From positions 1 to 64,000 of the forward strand of contig JBPRGH010000120.1 of NCBI GenBank assembly GCA_051418055.1: 64,000 bases of DNA, read 5' to 3'. A program made the translations under genes and the position numbers. A model generated the notes under the pieces. The model was not told the origin of the DNA. It did not search any database and saw nothing but the letters and a program-made list of their open reading frames with translations. Source of the stretch: JBPRGH01 sp051418055. GTDB taxonomy: Bacteria; Bacteroidota; Bacteroidia; Cytophagales; Cyclobacteriaceae. Positions 58,507-64,000 of the stretch are shown one piece after another (positions within the stretch are counted from its first letter, which is position 1; each line of letters opens with the position of its first letter).

Positions 58507-59428
58507 AAAAAACACCTCTTTTTTTTCCCTTTTAAAAGCAACGGCAAAAGAATTTATGACTGAAGACCCTTTCAGGCAAAGTGCTGTCGTAGCATACTAT
58601 TCTATATTTTCTTTACCGGCTTTATTAATTATATCCATTTGGGTAGCTAGTACTTTTGTTAGTGAAGAAGCCATTCAGGGACAGATACGCGAGCAAGTAG
58701 GTAGCATGTTAGGACCTGATACAGGTCAACAGATTGAAACAATGATTTCTAATGCCCAGAAACAAAAATCAAGTTTGGCAATGAAAATTGTAGGAATTGC
58801 TACCTTATTGTTTGGCGCTACAACGGTATTTTTTCAACTCCAGAAAAGCCTGAACCATATATGGGAAGTAGAGCAGGATCCTCGTGCCAGCTGGAAAAAG
58901 ATGGCTAAGGACCGTGGCTTATCGCTGGGATTAATTATTGTAATAGGCTTTTTATTATTAATTTCATTAGTAGCCTCAGCACTTATAAATTCTCTCGGTG
59001 ATTGGATAAAAGCAAATTTCCCCTCTTACATGTTTTATGTAATTGAAATTGCCAATATTATTCTTTGGTTATGTTTAGCCACCTTCTTATTTGCCATAAT
59101 ATTCAAAGTACTTCCTGATGTAGAGGTTAAATGGCGAATGGTATGGAGAGGAGCTTTCCTTACCTCCATATTATTTGTAATAGGGAAATTTTTGATAAGC
59201 CTTTATTTCGGTATGGCAGAACCTGGTTCTACATATGGAGCAGCAGGTTCTATTATCCTGATACTTATCTGGGTAAATTATACATGTCTTATCTTATTTT
59301 TTGGGGCAGAATTCACCCAGGTCCATGCCCGTAGAAAAGGGCATAGAATTATACCAAGTGAAAACGCCAGATGGGTGGCGAAAAAAAGAATGGAATTAGA
59401 CCCTGGTGCCGCTAGTAGTTCCTCCTGA
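58499..59428 (+). CDS. YihY/BrkB-family membrane protein
   Basis: 309 residues with six membrane helices. It is of the YihY/virulence-factor BrkB family, often wrongly called RNase BN. The start MAEKNTSFFSLLKATAKEFMTEDPFRQSAVVAYYSIFSLPALL shows the conserved AYYSIFSLPALL. LFGATTVFFQLQKSLNHIWEV and GSTYGAAGSIILILIWVNYTCLILFFGAEFTQ are further signatures. The function is not settled, perhaps transport or lipid related. The start codon lies inside a strong stem-loop. Confidence 0.9.
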   Translation: MAEKNTSFFSLLKATAKEFMTEDPFRQSAVVAYYSIFSLPALLIISIWVASTFVSEEAIQGQIREQVGSMLGPDTGQQIETMISNAQKQKSSLAMKIVGIATLLFGATTVFFQLQKSLNHIWEVEQDPRASWKKMAKDRGLSLGLIIVIGFLLLISLVASALINSLGDWIKANFPSYMFYVIEIANIILWLCLATFLFAIIFKVLPDVEVKWRMVWRGAFLTSILFVIGKFLISLYFGMAEPGSTYGAAGSIILILIWVNYTCLILFFGAEFTQVHARRKGHRIIPSENARWVAKKRMELDPGAASSSS

Positions 59429-59581
59429 TGTTGAGTTTACATAAAAAGCATGTATCACCCCCGGAATCCATCCTATCAGGGTTAATATTAAATTGATCCA
59501 AAATGCGCTGCTTAAACCATGGCTTAAGAATACTGCTAATGGTGGTAATAAAATATTTAGAATAATAGTTAGTAGTGACAT
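59396..59581 (-). CDS. YqaE/Pmp3-family small membrane protein
   Basis: 61 residues with two membrane helices: LLTIILNILLPPLAVFL and FWINLILTLIGWIPGVIHAFYV. This is the compact Pmp3/YqaE (PF01679) hairpin, with the conserved proline pair in the first helix and GWIPGxIHAxYV in the second. Yeast Pmp3 affects membrane potential and cation tolerance; bacterial roles are unclear. The last 33 bases overlap the end of the yihY-type gene on the other strand. The C-terminal tail STSGGTTSGTRV is short and polar. Confidence 0.85.
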   Translation of the reverse strand: MSLLTIILNILLPPLAVFLSHGLSSAFWINLILTLIGWIPGVIHAFYVNSTSGGTTSGTRV

Positions 59582-59616
59582 GCTCTTTACAATTTTAAGT
59601 TTAGGTAAGTAACATC

Positions 59617-59643
59617 ACTTTTGGCCAAAAGTTATATTATAAC
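59617..59643. promoter_or_regulatory. two adjacent palindromes in a divergent intergenic region
   Basis: ACTTTTGGCCAAAAGT at 59617-59632 is a perfect 16-base palindrome, followed by GTTATA-T-TATAAC at 59631-59643. They lie 36 bases before the Pmp3-type ATG and about 130 bases before the next plus-strand gene, so a regulator or two could control both. No terminator-like tail is present. Confidence 0.4.
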
Positions 59644-59768
59644 TTATATGACTATAAACCAGAACTTTAACTATATTTTTCGAATAGAAATTTGATTTTT
59701 TGGAGGATATTATTTTAAAAAATATATCAATATAGTCAGGCAATTGTTATAAAAAGTAAAAAAACTTT

Positions 59769-60035
59769 ATGGCTACTTCACATACAAAATCCAGCAAATT
59801 AGCACTAACCGCCACATCGTTTTTTATAGGCTATCTTATAAAAAAATTATTAAAAAAAGGCTGGAAAGAACAATATGAGGAAAACCCTCCTGGTGAGGTC
59901 ATTAGTGAAAAGATCAACTGGGGGAAATTGATCCTATGGACTTTTTTAAGTGGTTTGCTCCTCAGGCTAATAAAGGTTGGAATCAAAAGATCTTTAGCCC
60001 TTGCCTTGAAAAAACAGGATCTCTTAGTTGAATAA
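59769..60035 (+). CDS. small membrane protein, DUF4235-like
   Basis: 88 residues with two helices: about 10-27 (LALTATSFFIGYLIKKLLKKG) and about 50-68 (LILWTFLSGLLLRLIKVG). A basic linker contains GWKEQYEENPPGEVISEKINWGKLILW. The W-xxx-PP-x(6)-W pattern before the second helix resembles DUF4235, a family of small membrane proteins of unknown role. It is 72 bases before the XRE/S24 regulator on the same strand. Confidence 0.6.
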   Translation: MATSHTKSSKLALTATSFFIGYLIKKLLKKGWKEQYEENPPGEVISEKINWGKLILWTFLSGLLLRLIKVGIKRSLALALKKQDLLVE

Positions 60036-60074
60036 TAAAATAATTCTATAACATTTTAGACCTTTCAATTCGTT

Positions 60075-60091
60075 ATACTACATATTAGTAT
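60075..60091. promoter_or_regulatory. candidate operator of the XRE/S24 regulator
   Basis: ATACTA at 60075-60080 and TAGTAT at 60086-60091 form a 6-bp dyad with a 5-base spacer, 16 bases before the regulator ATG. Its position and size fit a binding site for the regulator itself. Confidence 0.45.
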
Positions 60092-60107
60092 ATAAAATCA
60101 TATTATT

Positions 60108-60887
60108 ATGATACAGGAGGCTACTGAAAGGCAACGGATCACTATGCTAAGGCAGCTCCTAAAGTTGTCGCAGACAGAATTTTCCAGAAAAATCGGAATT
60201 TCTCAGGGAGCCCTGAGTCAAATTGAAAGCGGACGTTCCCGGCTGAGTATGGAAACCTTAAAAAATCTCTCAAAAGCCTTTAATGTCAATTGCAACTGGA
60301 TTGTTAGTGGCAAAGGTGATATTTTCATCAAACAAGAGAAAACTGATGGAAAGAACTCCAATAAACGGAAAGGGATACCATTAGTAGATGTAAATGCAAG
60401 GGCCGGTTATATTAAAGGATACAAGAACATTAACTATATAAATACCCTTGACACCTATGATATACCTGGTTTTAAAAATGGAGGTAGTTATAGAATGTTT
60501 GAAATTGAAGGAGAAAGTATGGTGCCTACCCTTTTCCCTTCTGAAATAGTAATAGCTAAACAAAAAGAGATTAAAAATTTAGAATCAGATAAGCTATCAG
60601 TAATACTAACAAAAAAAGCTCTTATTGCTAAACGGGCAAAAAGAAGTGCAGAATCTAAAGATAAGGTAAAGGTAATTAGCGATAACCCTGAATTTTCCAA
60701 CTTCAATATCAGCTTGCAAGATATAGTCGAGACATGGGAAATCCAGGGGAAAATATCGAAAAAGCTACTTCAGAATTATGTCTTTGATTTTCATCGTCTT
60801 ACTACCCTGGAGCAGGATATAAAAAACCTGCAGTCAAAAGTTTCTATACTTTTAAACAAGCAGGCACCTGGTAGTCAGCAAGTTTAG
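60108..60887 (+). CDS. XRE-family regulator with S24 (LexA/CI-type) domain
   Basis: 259 residues. The N-terminal HTH_3 (about 10-65) contains LRQLLKLSQTEFSRKIGISQGALSQIE and LKNLSKAFNVNCNWIVSGKGD. The C-terminal S24-type domain (about 90-205) has the catalytic serine in EIEGESMVPTLFPSEIVIAK and the lysine region in LTKKALIAKRAKRS. An additional helical tail (LEQDIKNLQSKVSILLN) may form a coiled coil. The layout is that of phage CI-like or LexA-like repressors inactivated by RecA, but here it is a lone chromosomal gene with no prophage in sight. Self-cleavage is plausible but unproven. A dyad just upstream may be its own operator. Confidence 0.85.
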   Translation: MIQEATERQRITMLRQLLKLSQTEFSRKIGISQGALSQIESGRSRLSMETLKNLSKAFNVNCNWIVSGKGDIFIKQEKTDGKNSNKRKGIPLVDVNARAGYIKGYKNINYINTLDTYDIPGFKNGGSYRMFEIEGESMVPTLFPSEIVIAKQKEIKNLESDKLSVILTKKALIAKRAKRSAESKDKVKVISDNPEFSNFNISLQDIVETWEIQGKISKKLLQNYVFDFHRLTTLEQDIKNLQSKVSILLNKQAPGSQQV

Positions 60888-60918
60888 TAAATTTTTCTTG
60901 TTTTTATTTTTTTTGCCG

Positions 60919-61004
60919 CGTGTCCCGTGAGTGAGGTTATCGTTTTCGACTCTTTCTTAGTCGCTCGCGTCGCGCGAGTGACGACTATCTTTCGGCCTCC
61001 GGCC
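60919..61004 (-). repeat. REP-like dispersed repeat, locus 2
   Basis: The reverse complement of 60957-61004 matches 18122-18169 at 44 of 48 bases, including GGCCGGAGGCC (60994-61004 reversed) and the hairpin CTCGCG-CGA-CGCGAG. The hairpin arms are kept while the loop differs (GGA in locus 1). A degenerate copy of the hairpin half (CGTGTCCCGTGAGTG, 13 of 15 matches) precedes it at 60919-60933, and CGACT/AGTCG pair at 60947-60963. The locus fills the gap between the XRE/S24 gene and the methyltransferase gene and may also serve as their terminator. Confidence 0.75.
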
Positions 61005-61026
61005 AATTTTCATAAAATTGCAGTTA

Positions 61027-61839
61027 CTATTCCTTTCCTTTATAGATCTTCTCATCAAGTTCTTTATTATAAGATCTACCTGTTGCAGACAAAAACTCCG
61101 ACTTATTCCAGGAGCTCATCACTCCATCTCCGCTTTTTCTATTGCATATAAATGTCTCCTCAATAGGAGTATCTTTTATTTCAAAACCTGAAGATCTTAA
61201 CATAGCTTTAATAGCTGCGACATTAGGTACCCACCAATTAGTAGGGTCACCTGCAAACCTGTTTTCGATAAAAGACATTTTTGGCCATCCTTTTGCTTCC
61301 AGCACTATTCTTTCATCAAAAAGATAATCTTCCTTAGGCTCATATTCCTCCTCCTCCTGTAGGGCTAATGTCTGGAAAACAAGTTTTTGACTGGTCTTTT
61401 GGGCCACGATATCAAGTGCCAGTAACGGGTATCGTAAATGATAAAATACACCCATAAACCATATCATATCATAGGTAGTATCTTCATTCATAAGATCATA
61501 AACCTGTAGCTGCCGAAAATTAACTTTATCTTCTAATCCCAATTCTCCGGCCAGCCACTTTGCCTGGGCAAGATAATGAGTATCCAGGTCTATACCTGTT
61601 ACTTTGGCACCTCTTTTGGCCAGTTCAAAAGTATAATACCCTGCATTACATCCGATATCAAGGATTTTCCATCCTGTCAGGTCTTCCGGTATGGAATCCT
61701 TTATTTTCTCCCATTTAAACTTTGGGAAATCACCTAAAAAATGATCAGGAGCGGTTTGGATTTCACCAGGCAAATGAATATTATGAAACCATGGCTTTAA
61801 CTCATCAATTTTTTCCTTTACATCTTTACTCATGCGCAT
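61027..61839 (-). CDS. SAM-dependent methyltransferase, TIGR04290-like
   Basis: 270 residues. A Rossmann-type methyltransferase with SAM-binding WKILDIGCNAGYYTFELAKRGA, the acidic ribose-binding DLDTHYLAQA, and MIWFMGVFYHLRYPLLALD. The middle part resembles the TIGR04290/Rta_06860 family of methyltransferases found in glycan clusters. CmoB-like tRNA enzymes share part of the pattern, but the cluster context favours a sugar or lipid substrate. It overlaps the upstream membrane protein gene by 14 bases, and two glycosyltransferase genes lie further upstream in the operon. Confidence 0.75.
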   Translation of the reverse strand: MRMSKDVKEKIDELKPWFHNIHLPGEIQTAPDHFLGDFPKFKWEKIKDSIPEDLTGWKILDIGCNAGYYTFELAKRGAKVTGIDLDTHYLAQAKWLAGELGLEDKVNFRQLQVYDLMNEDTTYDMIWFMGVFYHLRYPLLALDIVAQKTSQKLVFQTLALQEEEEYEPKEDYLFDERIVLEAKGWPKMSFIENRFAGDPTNWWVPNVAAIKAMLRSSGFEIKDTPIEETFICNRKSGDGVMSSWNKSEFLSATGRSYNKELDEKIYKGKE

Positions 61840-62524
61840 ATTTTGTTAAAACAATAATTAATATGGAATAACCAATAACTCCAAGAATAAAAGCCCAATA
61901 CCGGCTTTTTCTTTCCTCAGGCAGCTCTTCTTTTAAAACATTCATTATAACACCGCCTGCTAAAAATGCAAGGGCAATATCTACTATTACTTCCGAAAGA
62001 TCGGTAAAAATAGCTGTTAGCCCTCCCAGGAAAACAGCTCCGGCTATTATCCATCTTCCATAATGCAAATATCTCGTCCTGTGATGATGATAAAGACCAT
62101 GATCATCAACAAAAAAATGTAATCCCATTGCAAGAAAGAACATTATCAGAGGGACTGTCCCCTGCTCTTCTGGCCGGTTTATCAATAAAAACCCTATTGT
62201 GAAATTATAAATGCTATATGAAAATATATGAGTCCAAAATACCTTTGGCGAGTCAGTGGATTTAATTTTTGCATATTTTTCAAGACCATAAATAAAGCAT
62301 AAACCACCTAATGCAATAAAATATACCGAATGATCTAAATTTAGAAACTCCACCTTTTCCTGAATTTTTCCCAACTCAGGTAAAAGATGTACAAAAATGT
62401 ACGTCACAGATGCACCACCCGCAATAGACAACCAAATGCTCCTTGGAATACCTTTGAACTTCAGGCTGTTGCCAAAAATATGAATTATTGACAACCCGGA
62501 TAATAATATTAGCTTAAGTACCAC
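61826..62524 (-). CDS. ZIP-like membrane protein
   Basis: 232 residues with about seven membrane helices. The second, ASVTYIFVHLLPELGKIQEK, has the HLLPE form of ZIP metal transporters. The fourth, AMGLHFFVDDHGLYHHHR, resembles the metal-binding HNFxDG helix with a histidine cluster after it, and GGVIMNVLKEELPEERKSR resembles the fifth helix (EELPEE). Zinc or another divalent metal is the likely substrate, but the similarity is divergent and the site differs from classical ZIPs. It sits between a glycosyltransferase and a methyltransferase gene, overlapping both (by one and 14 bases), which is unusual for a metal transporter. Confidence 0.6.
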   Translation of the reverse strand: MVLKLILLSGLSIIHIFGNSLKFKGIPRSIWLSIAGGASVTYIFVHLLPELGKIQEKVEFLNLDHSVYFIALGGLCFIYGLEKYAKIKSTDSPKVFWTHIFSYSIYNFTIGFLLINRPEEQGTVPLIMFFLAMGLHFFVDDHGLYHHHRTRYLHYGRWIIAGAVFLGGLTAIFTDLSEVIVDIALAFLAGGVIMNVLKEELPEERKSRYWAFILGVIGYSILIIVLTKYAHE

Positions 62525-63594
62525 TATACCAGAACATTAGTCAGTTCAGAAACATATTGTTCCAGCTGACCGGCACGAGCATACCCGGAATGTTCGTTTA
62601 TCACCTTCTCCCTTGCTTTTAATCCCATTTCTTTTGCTTTTTCCCTGTCATAGTCATCGAAGGCTTCAATTACATCTTTGGTAGTATCGGCAATAATTAT
62701 CTCCTCACCAGGAATAAATAATTCGTCCAATCCTTCCCACCAGTCGCTGATTATTGCTGTTCCACATGCAGCAGCTTCAAAAAGACGAACACTTGGAGAA
62801 TGCCCTAAAGCTTTCATGGCTTTTCGGGTTACATTAAGTGTAAACCGTTGTGAGCAATAAAACTCAAGGTGTTCGGAAGGAGGTAAATGCTCTATTCTTT
62901 TTATGTTATCCGGCCATTTAATCCGCTGGGGGTATGAGGGTCCGGCAACCACATATTGCTGCGGATATATTTTTGAGGGTTGTAATAAAAGCTGATCGAC
63001 TCCCGGCTGCCGATCAAAACTATAGGTACCCAGATAACCTAATATCCATTTTTCTTCCTTATCACAAGGATAATAAAGATCAGGGTCAAATGAGCAATAA
63101 AAATGTTTGGCAACTTTGGCATTATACTCATGCTCCAGTATATCCAGTGTCCTTCCTCCTGAAAAAGAAAGATAAGCATCAAATAGATTGATTTGTTCAG
63201 GCCTCAGGTACTCATAATCACATTTATGCAGTTTTTCAAGGGTCACCGGGGTATCTATATCATAGAAAAGTTTTAAACCCTTTGCAGTTTTTGACACCCA
63301 GTCAATTACCTCTACACCATCAGGAACATAAGACCCTACAATCACTACATCGGCGGAGGAAATAAGTTGTTCGTACTCCTCTTTAAGCTCTTGTAAATCA
63401 GAATAAAAGATCAGGGAATACCCCTCTCCTTTTTCAAAATCGCGATTTTTTCCAGCATACCAGGGGACTTCCCTTTCAAGAAAATACAGATCATGCCCCC
63501 TCATATTCAATCCTTTATACAAAGAACGAAATGTGGTGGCATGGCCATTTCCCCAGGATGAGCTGATGCTGAGTCCTAGTGTTACTATTTTCAT
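62524..63594 (-). CDS. glycosyltransferase, CgeB-like
   Basis: 356 residues, GT-B type. It starts KIVTLGLSISSSWGNGHATTFRSLYKGL, with a glycine-rich loop and a donor-side second half: SPSVRLFEAAACGTAIISDWWEGLDELFIPGEEIIIA, the PF13524-like motif of CgeB proteins. FYDIDTPVTLEKL in the first half is a conserved substrate-side loop. It belongs to a minus-strand operon: the partial second glycosyltransferase is 12 bases upstream, and the ZIP-like gene overlaps by one base. The product is probably a cell-surface or spore-coat-type glycan; the exact linkage is unknown. Confidence 0.8.
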   Translation of the reverse strand: MKIVTLGLSISSSWGNGHATTFRSLYKGLNMRGHDLYFLEREVPWYAGKNRDFEKGEGYSLIFYSDLQELKEEYEQLISSADVVIVGSYVPDGVEVIDWVSKTAKGLKLFYDIDTPVTLEKLHKCDYEYLRPEQINLFDAYLSFSGGRTLDILEHEYNAKVAKHFYCSFDPDLYYPCDKEEKWILGYLGTYSFDRQPGVDQLLLQPSKIYPQQYVVAGPSYPQRIKWPDNIKRIEHLPPSEHLEFYCSQRFTLNVTRKAMKALGHSPSVRLFEAAACGTAIISDWWEGLDELFIPGEEIIIADTTKDVIEAFDDYDREKAKEMGLKAREKVINEHSGYARAGQLEQYVSELTNVLV

Positions 63595-63606
63595 TGTTTT
63601 ACTATT

Positions 63607-64000
63607 TTACTTTACTATCTGCAATTTTTTTGCAGCTTTACTTTTCTTTGTCCTTTTTTCTGACTGCTGAAAAATCTCTTCTATCTGCTCTGCCCGATGC
63701 CTGTAGGTATGTTCTGATAATATCCTGGCCCTTGCAGCACAACCGATATCATGTGCTTCCTTTTCTGTTAAAGAAGCCATAATCTGTGCTACCTCTTCCC
63801 CATTTTTAGCTACTAACACTTCTTTTCCGGGCTCTAAGAACAATTCTATGCCTTTCCAGTCATCGGTAATTATACACGCTCCTGCACCTGCTGCTTCAAA
63901 AACTCTGGTTGCAGGCGAAAATCCATAATCTGCCATGCTCTGGCGGCTGATATTTAGGATAGCCTTTGCTGAACAATTGAGCGTATTATGCATATCCGTT
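63607..64000 (-). CDS. glycosyltransferase, CgeB-like, C-terminal part (partial)
   Basis: The frame is open to the right edge and 131 residues are visible. They match the C-terminal half of the neighbouring CgeB-like gene: ISRQSMADYGFSPATRVFEAAGAGACIITDDWKGIELFLEPGKEVLVA. The last 20 residues are lysine-rich (EKRTKKSKAAKKLQIVK). This and the downstream gene appear to be diverged tandem paralogues. An ATG at 63993 is likely internal, since the preceding codons are also open. Confidence 0.78.
   Translation of the reverse strand, partial: TDMHNTLNCSAKAILNISRQSMADYGFSPATRVFEAAGAGACIITDDWKGIELFLEPGKEVLVAKNGEEVAQIMASLTEKEAHDIGCAARARILSEHTYRHRAEQIEEIFQQSEKRTKKSKAAKKLQIVK

Noticed and set aside
60108..60887. 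Remnant prophage repressor
   Set aside because: No phage structural, replication or integration genes are within the window, and the flanks are ordinary chromosomal genes.

Overview
The window is a chromosomal segment of a Bacteroidota bacterium, most likely a gliding member of the Cytophagales. The evidence is a gldA-gldF-gldG gliding operon, a C25 (gingipain/PorU-type) peptidase paired with a PorV-type barrel, a BshB1 bacillithiol enzyme, a short primary sigma factor without region 1.1, a Bacteroidota histone-H1-like protein, a propeller-type sensor kinase and several promoters of the Bacteroidota form TTTG-N~19-TAnnTTTG. The DNA is AT-rich. Most of it looks like ordinary core genome; I see no prophage, insertion sequence, integron or CRISPR array.

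Layout. 1-5 kb: tail of a very acidic protein, acetyl-CoA acetyltransferase, a DUF6913-like gene coupled to dapA, a 58-residue histone-like gene, and an alpha-oxoamine synthase of the serine palmitoyltransferase type. 5-9.3 kb: operon accC, DUF1015, maf, CPBP protein. 9.3-17.7 kb (minus strand): small secreted protein, DUF2721, bshB1, trxB, rpoD, pnp, rpsO, an LptF/LptG permease and a START-like protein. A tRNA-Met(CAT) follows, then a gene-free stretch with a REP-like repeat that recurs near 61 kb. 18.2-21.7 kb: HlyD-type adaptor, TolC and sdaAB. 21.8-28 kb: a class IV aminotransferase, then xerD, pyrD, ftsK and lolA on the minus strand. 28-30 kb: aroQ, a class V aminotransferase and rnhA, joined by ATGA overlaps. 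30-39.7 kb: a NarL-type regulator with its propeller histidine kinase, then the C25 peptidase and PorV-like gene. 39.8-43.2 kb: a macro-domain gene broken by one in-frame amber codon, an FtsX/MacB-type permease and a repeat-rich intergenic stretch. 43.2-52.6 kb: secreted YwqK/MORN protein, operon purC-STAS-rnz-queuosine precursor transporter, a large conserved unknown, two ion-coupled transporters and a TerB-like protein. 52.7-57 kb: gldA-gldF-gldG plus a DUF4340 gene. 57-61 kb: thioredoxin-fold lipoprotein-like protein, YihY/BrkB protein, a Pmp3-type peptide, a small membrane protein and an XRE/S24 regulator. 61-64 kb: a glycan-type cluster (methyltransferase, ZIP-like membrane protein, two CgeB-like glycosyltransferases) running off the right end.

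How the genes work together. Envelope functions dominate: lipid A/LPS export, LolA lipoprotein transport, a tripartite efflux pair, the gliding ABC complex and a C25/PorV pair that suggests type IX secretion or a parallel route. The rest is housekeeping: transcription, RNA decay, chromosome segregation, lysine, pyrimidine, purine and shikimate synthesis.

Points most worth a second look are the 14-bp hairpin that buries the yihY start codon, the two-locus REP-like repeat, the single-codon inactivation of the macro-domain gene, the unusually long C25 peptidase with its PorV partner, the TATTTTTG boxes lying 4-7 nt upstream of several start codons, and inverted repeats upstream of the XRE/S24 regulator and of the antiporter gene.
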